A stretch of DNA of 23,794 nt, from positions 1 through 23,794 of the forward strand of contig DLQN01000008.1 of the NCBI GenBank assembly GCA_002477595.1, in the 5' to 3' direction. The stretch comes from Roseivirga sp. UBA7431. GTDB taxonomy: Bacteria > Bacteroidota > Bacteroidia > Cytophagales > Cyclobacteriaceae. The position numbers were made by a program, and so were the translations under genes. The notes beneath the pieces are model-generated. The model did not search any database. It worked only from the letters and a program-made list of their open reading frames with translations, and had not been told where the DNA came from. How positions within the stretch are numbered: the stretch's first letter is position 1; every line of letters starts with the position of its first letter. Of the stretch, positions 15,886 through 23,095 are shown one piece after another.

Positions 15886-16461
15886 ATGCTCAGCTTTAAA
15901 GCAATCATCTCAGTTACCCTGATACTTTTTTCAGTAATCGATATCCTAGGGTCCACCCCAATCATTATTGACTTGCGAAAGAAAAATGGTGGTCATATAC
16001 AGTCAGGAAAAGCCACGCTAGCCGCTGGTGTATTGATGATACTCTTTCTGTTTGTGGGCGACAATTTACTCGGCCTTTTTGGTATTGATGTTGGTTCTTT
16101 TGCCATTGCAGGCTCAATCGTTATGTTCATCATCGGACTTGAGATGATTCTAGGAAGAAATTTCTTCAAAAACGACCCCTCTGCTAGTGGTACCTCCTCT
16201 ATTGTCCCGATCGCTTTTCCCTTGATCGCAGGCGCTGGAACTTTAACGACCATTATTTCAATCAGAGCAGAATACAGTGAATGGGATATTTTAGTTGGTA
16301 TCGTTGTCAACTTATTATTCGTATATCTGGTCCTAAAATCTACTAACTGGTTAGAACGCAAAATCGGGCCTGCCGGATTAGGCGTTTTGCAAAAGGTTTT
16401 TGGAATAATCCTGCTCTCTATTGCCATCAAATTATTTAAGGATAATATTGTCAATCTATGA
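15886..16461 (+). CDS. MarC family inner-membrane protein
   Basis: The 191-residue, very hydrophobic protein has about six membrane helices in the MarC/UPF0056 pattern: an N-terminal helix with ILFSVIDILGSTPIIIDL, a central GSFAIAGSIVMFIIGLEMILG helix, the conserved PIAFPLIAGAGTLTTII loop-helix, and a C-terminal GLGVLQKVFGIILLSIAIKL helix. The family's transport role is unproven; the old link to multiple antibiotic resistance has been withdrawn. It is first in a cluster: its stop overlaps the rnhA start as ATGA, so these two are coupled. Confidence 0.88.
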   Translation: MLSFKAIISVTLILFSVIDILGSTPIIIDLRKKNGGHIQSGKATLAAGVLMILFLFVGDNLLGLFGIDVGSFAIAGSIVMFIIGLEMILGRNFFKNDPSASGTSSIVPIAFPLIAGAGTLTTIISIRAEYSEWDILVGIVVNLLFVYLVLKSTNWLERKIGPAGLGVLQKVFGIILLSIAIKLFKDNIVNL

Positions 16462-16916
16462 TTGTAATCTATACTGACGGATCTTCGAAAGGGAACCCTG
16501 GCCCAGGTGGTTATGGTACTGTTATGAAGTACAATGAACATCGCAAGGAGCTATCTCAGGGCTATCGTAAAACCACTAATAACAGAATGGAGCTGATGGC
16601 AGTGATCGCTGGTTTAGAGTCAATAAAAGTAGAAAAGGCTAAAGTAAAGGTATATTCAGACTCTAAGTATGTGATTGATTCGGTTGAAAAAGGATGGCTT
16701 TGGAACTGGATGAAAAAGGATTTCAAAGGGAAGAAAAACAAAGACCTTTGGCTTCGATTTGCAGAAATCTACAAGAAACACCACGTCTCTTTTCAATGGG
16801 TGAAAGGCCATGCAGGCAATGAAGAGAATGAAGTATGCGATCAACTAGCCGTTGGGGCTGCCGAAAGCAACGACCACCTGATTGACGAAGGCTTCGAGTC
16901 TGGACTTTATTCTTAA
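16458..16916 (+). CDS. rnhA: Ribonuclease HI
   Basis: The 152-residue enzyme cuts the RNA strand of RNA-DNA hybrids. The catalytic set is complete: D7 (YTDGSSKGNPGPGG), E45 (NNRMELMA), D68 (YSDSKYV), H118 (WVKGHAG) and D128 (NEVCDQLA). The basic protrusion that holds the hybrid is present around residues 77-97 (GWLWNWMKKDFKGKKNKD). Length is that of E. coli RNase HI, with no extra N-terminal hybrid-binding domain. It overlaps marC by four bases and is followed after nine bases by trmN6. Confidence 0.95.
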   Translation: MIVIYTDGSSKGNPGPGGYGTVMKYNEHRKELSQGYRKTTNNRMELMAVIAGLESIKVEKAKVKVYSDSKYVIDSVEKGWLWNWMKKDFKGKKNKDLWLRFAEIYKKHHVSFQWVKGHAGNEENEVCDQLAVGAAESNDHLIDEGFESGLYS

Positions 16917-16925
16917 CCTCTCGTT

Positions 16926-17633
16926 TTGCCGAACACTTACTTTCAATTCAAGCAATTCCTAATAGATCAAGCAGCGGATGGAATGAAAGTAACCACTGAT
17001 GGCTGCATTTTAGGCGCGCTCATCAATGAGGTTTCTAAGGGAAATATTTTAGACATTGGAACAGGTACTGGCTTACTTTCGTTAATGCTCGCTCAGCGTA
17101 CAAAGGCTAAAATTCATGCATTAGAAATTGATGAAAAAGTCGCACATCAAGCGGTTGAAAACGTAAAGAATTCACCTTGGCCGGATCAGATCAGCGTGTT
17201 ACACCAAGACTTCAAAACATACGAAACTGAAACGATCTATGATCAGATCATTTGCAACCCACCGTTCTTTAAAAACAGCCATAAAGGACAGTCAAAATCC
17301 AAAAACACAGCCATTCATGACGATAGCCTCTCAATGGATTCTCTTATCAAGAAATCAAAAAAGCTACTGGCAAACCAAGGTACGCTTTGGGTGATGTACC
17401 CTGCATACGAAATGGATCAGTTCGCACAGCTCGCGACTACATCAGGTTTAAAGTTAAATAAACAAACCTTTGTCTATAACCAGTCTGGAGGATCTGTTTT
17501 TAGGGTAATCGCTGAATTTATCAATGGCCAAATCAAGAAATCAACTTCACGTAACCTGACCATCAAAAAAGCAGATGGCTCATATACAGAAGAATTCTCT
17601 GTCCTTTTAAAGGACTATTATCTCCATTTATAA
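16926..17633 (+). CDS. trmN6: tRNA1(Val) (adenine(37)-N6)-methyltransferase
   Basis: The 235-residue class I methyltransferase has the SAM-binding loop LDIGTGTGLL at 42-51, an acidic strand end (ALEIDE) at 65-70, and the amino-methylating motif NPPF at 111-114. The N-terminal YFQFKQF and KVTTDG segments are the YfiC/TrmN6 signature. The start is TTG at 16926: the first ATG is 20 codons later and would delete the conserved YFQFKQF. The enzyme makes m6A37 in tRNA1Val in E. coli. It is third in the marC-rnhA-trmN6 cluster. Target tRNA here is inferred from the family. Confidence 0.88.
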   Translation: MPNTYFQFKQFLIDQAADGMKVTTDGCILGALINEVSKGNILDIGTGTGLLSLMLAQRTKAKIHALEIDEKVAHQAVENVKNSPWPDQISVLHQDFKTYETETIYDQIICNPPFFKNSHKGQSKSKNTAIHDDSLSMDSLIKKSKKLLANQGTLWVMYPAYEMDQFAQLATTSGLKLNKQTFVYNQSGGSVFRVIAEFINGQIKKSTSRNLTIKKADGSYTEEFSVLLKDYYLHL

Positions 17634-17661
17634 AGTCTGCTTGGACGATAAAGGCATTAGC

Positions 17662-17692
17662 TTGCAGTCCCTAAAAAATTCCAATACCTTGC
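17662..17692 (+). promoter_or_regulatory. Probable promoter for the polyphosphate glucokinase gene
   Basis: TTG at 17662-17664, a 20-base spacer and TACCTTGC at 17685-17692 fit TTG-N17-23-TAnnTTTG with one or two mismatches in the -7 box. The start codon follows 18 bases later. Confidence 0.45.
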
Positions 17693-17710
17693 ATCCTTTC
17701 AAAAATCACC

Positions 17711-18454
17711 ATGGAGATACTAGGCATAGACGTTGGCGGCAGCGGTATTAAGGGAGCAATTGTCGATACCAAAAAAGGGTATTTAGTTTCTGACAGGTTT
17801 AGAGTACCAACACCCGAAGGACGTAGACCAGACGACATAGCTGATGTGATCAGCCAAATTCAAGAACACTTCAATTACAATGACAACATAGGTGTAGCCT
17901 TTCCTACGGTTGTTGTCAATGGAAAAGCGAAGTACCATAGTAACCTGGACGCAAGCTGGAAAGGAATACAAATAGACGACCTCTTTCGTGGACGTTGTAA
18001 TCAAATCTGTAACGTAATCAATGACGCTGATGCCGCTGGACTTGCTGAAATGAAATTCGGAGCAGGCCGACACCATTCTGGGGTAGTCTTGATGGTTACC
18101 ATTGGCACCGGACTTGGTAGTGGTCTTTTTTATGATGGCGTATTAATTCCCAACTTTGAATTAGGACACCTCTTCTACAAAAATGGAGAACTCATAGAAC
18201 ACTTTGCTGCGGATTCAGCACGTAAAAGAGAAGGATTAAGCTTTGATGTTTGGGGTGTGAGGCTCAATCAGTTCTTAAAACACATCGAGCGTGTGATTAA
18301 CCCAGACTTTATCATTCTGGGTGGCGGAGTAAGTAAACACATTCACAAATACAGAGATCAAATCACCATCAAAACACCTTTTATTGTCGGTGAAAAAGAG
18401 AATAACTCTGGTATTATCGGTGCGGCAGCTTATGCAGCGGATCATCATAAATGA
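17711..18454 (+). CDS. ppgK: Polyphosphate glucokinase (ROK family)
   Basis: The 247-residue ROK-type kinase shows the phosphate-1 loop GIDVGGSGIKGA at 5-16, the polyphosphate-glucokinase region GVAFPTVVVNGKAKYHSNLDASWKG around 61-85, the catalytic aspartate in NDAD (D105), and the GTGLGSG loop at 132-138. The family phosphorylates glucose to glucose 6-phosphate using inorganic polyphosphate and, in many members, ATP. The usual ROK zinc-binding Cys cluster is absent, as is normal for PpgK. It has its own promoter and is followed tail-to-tail by the VLRF1-like gene, with which it overlaps by ten bases. Glucose and polyP use are inferred from family motifs. Confidence 0.87.
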   Translation: MEILGIDVGGSGIKGAIVDTKKGYLVSDRFRVPTPEGRRPDDIADVISQIQEHFNYNDNIGVAFPTVVVNGKAKYHSNLDASWKGIQIDDLFRGRCNQICNVINDADAAGLAEMKFGAGRHHSGVVLMVTIGTGLGSGLFYDGVLIPNFELGHLFYKNGELIEHFAADSARKREGLSFDVWGVRLNQFLKHIERVINPDFIILGGGVSKHIHKYRDQITIKTPFIVGEKENNSGIIGAAAYAADHHK

Positions 18455-19116
18455 TTAATTTCCTCTTTCACTTCTGGAAAGGCTAGAGGATCAAAAATCA
18501 ACTCTCCCATATTCAAAAAACGCTGCATGCCCAGCATCACTTCAAAGTTAGGTTGATGCAAGTGCTTCGGAATTCTAAAGATCTTAGGGTCCTTCTTTTC
18601 GAAAGGCGTAGGGATTTTCGATCCATACAAGAAAGGCATTAATATCTTCGAACAACTGAAAGCAATCCGATCGAATTCGTTTTCATCAAAATGCCTTGTA
18701 ACGCGTTCATTAATAAGCTCGAAGAACTCTAATGTCTTTGCCAATCGCACCCTCGATCCAGCCCTAGATTTTCCCTTCGTTTTCAGGTGTTTGATCTGAC
18801 TTTTTCCCTGCTTCTTTCGCACCATATAAGCACTCAACACTTTATGTTCTAAACACTCCTCTCCTTCAAAGACACCGATGGCCGAACTACCTGTTTGAAC
18901 CAAAAGCATGAGGTACTTTACGACATGCATTTCATCGATCGCATCATTTTTTACGCCCAAGGTGATTGGCAATCTAAATTGAAATTGCTCCCCTTCCTTT
19001 TCATAATAAAAAGCATGCTTCTCAAAGTCATAATGCTTTGTAAGGCCAAGTTCATCAATGGAATTAATCACATCAATGGTACTTGCTCTATTCAGAAAGT
19101 GGTGTTCCAAATTCAC
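18445..19116 (-). CDS. Probable VLRF1-type release-factor-like protein (Vms1/ANKZF1 domain)
   Basis: The 223-residue protein has a core from about residue 72 that matches the eRF1-like VLRF1 domain of yeast Vms1 and human ANKZF1: GSSAIGVFEGEECLEHKVLSAY, then VRKKQGKSQ at 99-107, then KGKSRAGSRVRL at 114-125. Q107 sits where Vms1 has its essential glutamine, the functional counterpart of GGQ in eRF1. Later RIAFSCSKILMPFLYG and IPTPFEKKDPKIFRIP fit the remaining strands. No ankyrin or zinc-finger region is present. Vms1 releases stalled nascent chains from peptidyl-tRNA on the large ribosomal subunit; a ribosome-rescue or peptidyl-tRNA hydrolase role here is inference. The gene stands alone; its 196-base upstream gap (19117-19312) shows no clear promoter or terminator. 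Confidence 0.7.
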   Translation of the reverse strand: MNLEHHFLNRASTIDVINSIDELGLTKHYDFEKHAFYYEKEGEQFQFRLPITLGVKNDAIDEMHVVKYLMLLVQTGSSAIGVFEGEECLEHKVLSAYMVRKKQGKSQIKHLKTKGKSRAGSRVRLAKTLEFFELINERVTRHFDENEFDRIAFSCSKILMPFLYGSKIPTPFEKKDPKIFRIPKHLHQPNFEVMLGMQRFLNMGELIFDPLAFPEVKEEINHL

Positions 19117-19312
19117 TTAGCAATAATCCTCATTTTCGATCATAAAACACAGCATTTGAACAGGAAGGGTTCTTGCATGAAAATTCTTTAGAACCAAAAG
19201 TCTCAATTCTTAGGAATTAAGCACAAGCATAATACGCTATCACCTAGAAAAAAGGTTCCTTCACAAAAAATAGAGCCCTTTTTAGATGTATGGATGAGCA
19301 CAAGAAAGGCTC

Positions 19313-20656
19313 CTAATCTAGGATCACTTCCTCCTCGACAAACTCAAAACCAAGTGTTTCTAACTCATTGAGTATTGGGTTATAAAACTCTGGTGTGATC
19401 GGTATCTGCACACCTCTTGCTTCTATCTTACCTTCTAAGAGAAGCTTGGTCGCAATGCCCAGCGGCAAACCGACAGTTTTAGACATGGCAGTATCCGTAG
19501 CGTTTTCTCCAGTAGCCACCATTGCAGATCTAATTCTTTTGGTTTGACCATTCTCCTCATAATCAAACAAGTGCCACATGACAATTTGATCTTTCTTATC
19601 TGGGCCGATTGTCCATTTCTTCTTCAGAATATGTTCGAGGATTTGAGCTGGCGTACCTTTCATCAGGCCTACTGACTCATCTTCAAACATACCTAACCAG
19701 TTAAGTTTATGCATCTCTGGTCCATCTAACTCTAACTTAAGGTAGTGTGCGAGTTTTAATTCGACAGAATCATCAGGGTTATAGGATAAAAAGGAATTGA
19801 TAAACTGACGATGGGTCAAGTCAGCAACATTTTCCATTGGATAAGTATCATCAGTGGCACCTAACTGAACAAAAATGTCCCAAGCCTTAGAAAATCCCGG
19901 CCTACGTAAGGTACCACGATATAGTGTGCTAATACCATGTAGTCCATAGACGTCAAGATACTTGAGCGAATCCCTATTTGCATAACCCTCGAAATATCCA
20001 TGACCTGGTATGTGGATCATCTCAATTCTTCTGAAAAGTTTAGGATATGGAATGTACTTATACCGCCCTTCTTGGATGAATTTTACCGTTCCTTGCCCTG
20101 CCAATACTACATTTCTAGGATTCCATGTAAACCCGTATTGCCACGGATTATCATCTGAAGGATCAGGTGCTAATAAGCCACCAGTAAATGATTCAAATGC
20201 TCTTAGTGAAAGTCCTTTGTCCTCGCGAATATGGTCGATGACTTTTTTAGCCGACATATGATCTATTCCTGGATCGAGGCCACACTCATTCAAGAAAAGT
20301 AGCCCTTTTGCCTTGGCCTGTTCATTTAAACTTGACATGTCATCCGAGACATACGAAGCGGTTAACAAGTGCTTCCCAAACTTCAAACATGTTTCAGCTA
20401 CGATAGGATGAAAAGAAGCCGGCAACATAGAAATCACCACATCTGAATCCTTAATCAGTGCATCACGTTCATCTTCCATATTAATATTGAAAGCGACTGC
20501 TTTTCCATTGACGTGACCCGCTACTTTCTCTTGTGCTAATTGAAGTGCATAATCTGCTATAGTTACTTCCCAACCTCTGGAAGCTCCTTCTTTTAGCAAG
20601 TAAGAAATAAGTGAAGTAGCAGAGCGGCCAGCGCCTAAAACTAAGATTCGATTCAT
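19313..20656 (-). CDS. Saccharopine dehydrogenase-like protein
   Basis: The 447-residue protein begins with a Rossmann loop GAGRSA at 8-13 and follows the saccharopine reductase/dehydrogenase layout. NAD(P)-binding residues about 1-125 include SDVVISMLPASFHP and the ASYVSDDM element. A substrate domain opens with NECGLDPGIDHMSA and continues with ESFTGGLLAPDPSDDNPWQYGFTWNPRNVV. The C-terminal segment returns to the Rossmann domain with VGLPLGIATKLLLEGKI. It most resembles the glutamate-forming enzyme that splits saccharopine into aminoadipate semialdehyde and glutamate in lysine breakdown. No lysine-ketoglutarate reductase is in the window. It diverges from cdd across a 124-base region in which I see no strong promoter match. 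Confidence 0.85.
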   Translation of the reverse strand: MNRILVLGAGRSATSLISYLLKEGASRGWEVTIADYALQLAQEKVAGHVNGKAVAFNINMEDERDALIKDSDVVISMLPASFHPIVAETCLKFGKHLLTASYVSDDMSSLNEQAKAKGLLFLNECGLDPGIDHMSAKKVIDHIREDKGLSLRAFESFTGGLLAPDPSDDNPWQYGFTWNPRNVVLAGQGTVKFIQEGRYKYIPYPKLFRRIEMIHIPGHGYFEGYANRDSLKYLDVYGLHGISTLYRGTLRRPGFSKAWDIFVQLGATDDTYPMENVADLTHRQFINSFLSYNPDDSVELKLAHYLKLELDGPEMHKLNWLGMFEDESVGLMKGTPAQILEHILKKKWTIGPDKKDQIVMWHLFDYEENGQTKRIRSAMVATGENATDTAMSKTVGLPLGIATKLLLEGKIEARGVQIPITPEFYNPILNELETLGFEFVEEEVILD

Positions 20657-20780
20657 AGGTAGATTCGTTTATCATCGAATTAGGTGAAAACCATTCTAAG
20701 TTCAAATGATTAATTGAATTGCTTCCCAGACAACCTTGCTTCAAAAGATTCGTATCTTCCTATCCGCTTCAAATTGATAC

Positions 20781-21269
20781 ATGGCAAAAGAAATCAAGCG
20801 AGAAGTCTCACTTCTCTTGTACACAACATCCGAATTAACTACTCAAGTAAAAGATCTTATCAGTCAAGCAAAAGAAGCTGCTCAAAAGGCCAGAGCACCC
20901 TATTCGGGTTTTCAAGTTGGGGCAGCATTATTGCTATCTGATGGATCAATAGTTCTAGGCAACAATCAAGAGAACGCAGCTTATCCAGCAGGTCTTTGCG
21001 CAGAACGAGTCGCCTTCTTTTCCGCTAAAGCCAATAAACCCGAGGCAATCATCTTAAAGGTTGCCATCGTAGCCCTAAAAATGAATGCAAATGAGCATAA
21101 TATCCCCGCACCATGCGGAAGTTGTCGTCAGGTAATGAGTGAGTATGAAAGCGAGCAGCCAGAGCCAATTGAAGTATACCTAACGGGTGGAACTGGTGAT
21201 GTTCTAATGTCTAGCTCTATTGAAAACCTTCTCCCCTTTAAGTTTTCATCTGATCAACTAGGAAACTAA
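20781..21269 (+). CDS. cdd: Cytidine deaminase
   Basis: The 162-residue, tetramer-type enzyme deaminates cytidine and deoxycytidine to uridine forms in pyrimidine salvage. Zinc ligands and catalytic residue are clear: C73-A-E75 (GLCAERVAFFSA) and PCGSCRQ with C112 and C115. ARAPYSGFQVGAALL at 38-51 and NNQENAAYP at 61-69 bind the nucleoside. About 20 extra N-terminal residues precede the usual start of the fold. The stop overlaps the next gene's ATG by one base (TAATG). Its product, uridine, is the likely substrate of the phosphorylase at 4447-5307. Confidence 0.94.
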   Translation: MAKEIKREVSLLLYTTSELTTQVKDLISQAKEAAQKARAPYSGFQVGAALLLSDGSIVLGNNQENAAYPAGLCAERVAFFSAKANKPEAIILKVAIVALKMNANEHNIPAPCGSCRQVMSEYESEQPEPIEVYLTGGTGDVLMSSSIENLLPFKFSSDQLGN

Positions 21270-21913
21270 TGGAAAACAGAATTTCATTCCAATTCAATGG
21301 TCGTTATGAGACCATTGGCGAGCCCAGTAATAACATCGAGCATGTGTGGTTTGTCTGCCATGGCCACGGACAGTTAGCTAAATATTTCATTAAGAAGTTT
21401 GAATTGCTAAATGATGGAAAGCATCTAATTGTAGCGCCTGAAGGACTATATAGGTACTATCTAGACGGATTTACCGGGCGTGTTGGGGCAACTTGGATGA
21501 CCAAAGAAGATCGCGCATCGGATATTCAAAACTACTTAACCTTTCTCAGTTCAGTTTACGATCAAGTCAAGTCGAAGCTCAAGCCAGACGTCAAAGTAAC
21601 TTTACTAGGTTTTTCACAAGGCGCAGCAACGGTTTCACGTTTCGCTACACAAACTAATGTAGCGTTTGACAGACTGGTTTTATGGGCTGGAATCTTCCCT
21701 CCTGACCTTCCTCCTTTGGAAAGTCAAAGGAAACTTTCGGATAAAGAATGTTTTCTCGTCTATGGTTTAAATGACCAATACCTAACCGAAAGCCGTATTC
21801 AGGAGCAGTCCGATATTGCGGAACAAATCCAAGTCACCCCCAAAGTATTAACCTTTGGGGGTGAGCATGAAATGAATGATCAGATCATTCAGCAAATCAG
21901 CATGACGCCTTAG
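21269..21913 (+). CDS. Alpha/beta hydrolase, phospholipase/carboxylesterase-like
   Basis: The 214-residue protein has the alpha/beta hydrolase triad: S116 in GFSQG, D169 in YGLNDQY, and H200 in GGEHEMN. The oxyanion region is CHGHG near 30-34. Size and order match the small carboxylesterase/YpfH-type esterases, which act on soluble short esters; the physiological substrate is unknown. There is no signal peptide, so it is cytoplasmic. It is translationally coupled to cdd. The gene's last part contains a strong 12-base hairpin (21834-21864), and its stop codon overlaps that of the convergent downstream gene. Confidence 0.85.
   Translation: MENRISFQFNGRYETIGEPSNNIEHVWFVCHGHGQLAKYFIKKFELLNDGKHLIVAPEGLYRYYLDGFTGRVGATWMTKEDRASDIQNYLTFLSSVYDQVKSKLKPDVKVTLLGFSQGAATVSRFATQTNVAFDRLVLWAGIFPPDLPPLESQRKLSDKECFLVYGLNDQYLTESRIQEQSDIAEQIQVTPKVLTFGGEHEMNDQIIQQISMTP
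21834..21864. repeat. Strong inverted repeat inside the hydrolase coding region
   Basis: TCACCCCCAAAG (21834-21845) and CTTTGGGGGTGA (21853-21864) are exact complements with a 7-base loop. The stem contains five consecutive G-C pairs. It encodes the segment leading to the catalytic His200 and lies 50 bases before the stop. There is no following T-run, so it is not a standard terminator. Confidence 0.6.
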
Positions 21914-22908
21914 CGCCAGAAGCTAAATCCTCTTGTAAACTTGGTGACAATTTTAGATGGGATAATGGTAACAGGTCCTTCATAGATACCTCCATTAGCC
22001 CCTAAGTCTTCTACTCTAATGGCTATTGTATTTTTACCTGGTTTCAAAACTCCTATTGGTATGTCATAGACTCTTAGCTCAAGGAAACTTCTCGATCTAC
22101 CCATTCTTCCATCATCCTTGGTTTCTCCAATTTTTATCCCATTGACAAAGACTTCATCAAAGTCATCGATATAACCACCAATTAAGGTGAACTCAGTTTC
22201 TTTCCCTCCGCGCGGGATTTCAAACTCTTTGCGATACCAAGCAAATCCTCTGTAATCACTCATACCAATCGTCTTCCAATTGGACGGTACTACAATATCT
22301 TCCCAGCGTGTGTCATCATATTCGACATTGGCAAATTCGTCTCTGTCGCGTCTAGAGATTTTCCAGATGCCCTCTAAAGAGTAGGTTTCATTATAAGCTT
22401 CATCAGCGACTAGTAAGCCTACTTCACCACTGTAGATACCACCTTCGCCACCTTTGTCATAAATTCTTACAGCAATCACATTGTCGCCATTGTAATTGAG
22501 CAGCTCGTTTGGAATTCGATATTCACGCTCAGCATTCCAAGCGGTGTAATAGTTTGGGGGAAAGCCTCCTGAAAAGCCAATTTTTACTCCATTAAAAAAC
22601 ACCTCATCTACATCATCTATGTAGCCAAGGCGTAGATAGTGGGCACCTTCCTTTTCAAGTTCGTCTCCACTGAATTTTGTACGGTACCAAGCGTAACCAT
22701 CGTAGCCATTAAAGCCTTCACTTTCCCATCTTCTTGGTACGTATATCTCTTCCCAGCTTGAATCGTCATAGTTGACCTCAGCCCACTTGGTATTATCACC
22801 AATAGAAAACTTCCAGTCTCCTCGAAGGTTCAACAACCGATCGAGGTCTTGTGCGTTGGTAGCTACCGTGACCAACAGTAGTGCTATCGTAAATAATTTC
22901 TTTAACAT
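21910..22908 (-). CDS. Exported protein with two tandem GH2-type carbohydrate-binding-like domains
   Basis: From the ATG at 22908 the protein has 332 residues, with a clear signal peptide (MLKKLFTIALLLV..., cleavage near NAQ at 20). The frame extends nine codons further upstream but that start lacks the usual signal-peptide form. The mature part is an internal duplication: LRGDWKFSIGD with DDSSWEEIYVPRRWE, DGYAWYRTKF and YIDDVDEVFFNGVKIG in the first copy, and LEGIWKISRRD with DDTRWEDIVVPSNWK, RGFAWYRKEF and YIDDFDEVFVNGIKIG in the second. These are the jelly-roll sugar-binding folds found at the N-terminus of beta-galactosidases. No catalytic barrel follows. It is probably a periplasmic or surface glycan-binding protein. 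Upstream lie a promoter and TGACAT repeats. Confidence 0.8.
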   Translation of the reverse strand: MLKKLFTIALLLVTVATNAQDLDRLLNLRGDWKFSIGDNTKWAEVNYDDSSWEEIYVPRRWESEGFNGYDGYAWYRTKFSGDELEKEGAHYLRLGYIDDVDEVFFNGVKIGFSGGFPPNYYTAWNAEREYRIPNELLNYNGDNVIAVRIYDKGGEGGIYSGEVGLLVADEAYNETYSLEGIWKISRRDRDEFANVEYDDTRWEDIVVPSNWKTIGMSDYRGFAWYRKEFEIPRGGKETEFTLIGGYIDDFDEVFVNGIKIGETKDDGRMGRSRSFLELRVYDIPIGVLKPGKNTIAIRVEDLGANGGIYEGPVTIIPSKIVTKFTRGFSFWR

Positions 22909-23012
22909 TCCTTTGAGTTTCAAAAAACCAACCACTCCTTTTGAAGCGATCAGTCAGTTACTAATTTATTTATAATTCGTTTTTGCCCTTGGGCTTTGTT
23001 GTTGTTATACTT

Positions 23013-23040
23013 CAAACATACGCGGCTCCTCAGAATCAAA
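23013..23040 (-). promoter_or_regulatory. Promoter for the tandem-domain exported protein
   Basis: On the minus strand, TTTG (23040-23037), a 16-base spacer and TATGTTTG (23020-23013) form a good TTTG/TAnnTTTG pair. Transcription would begin near 23009, giving a leader of about 100 bases before the start at 22908. Confidence 0.6.
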
Positions 23041-23078
23041 TGTCATACCTCAGTAAAGAGATGTCACAAGATGTCACA
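23040..23078 (-). promoter_or_regulatory. Direct-repeat operator, three TGACAT half-sites
   Basis: Read on the minus strand, TGTGACATCT occurs twice in tandem (23078-23069 and 23068-23059), and a further TGACAT lies at 23045-23040 touching the -33 TTTG. Half-site spacing is 10 and 22 bases, close to one and two helical turns. This is the geometry expected for an OmpR-type response regulator activating from just upstream of the -33 box. The binding factor is inferred. Confidence 0.5.
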
Positions 23079-23095
23079 GGATGCCAAAACAGCCC

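Noticed and set aside
15993..16541. Long minus-strand open frame (182 codons) opposite marC and rnhA
   Set aside because: Both plus-strand genes have clear family signatures; the antisense product looks like a codon-bias shadow.
18102..18117. TTGGCACC-N4-TTGG, same spacing as a sigma-54 promoter
   Set aside because: It encodes the conserved ROK kinase loop IGTGLG inside ppgK and has GG, not GC, at -12. Kept as a warning that such matches arise by chance.
19117..19312. Gap between the VLRF1-like and saccharopine dehydrogenase-like genes, checked for promoter, terminator or RNA gene
   Set aside because: Only a weak GAGC/GCTC pair and an imperfect -7 match (CAAGCATA at 19224) were seen; nothing convincing.
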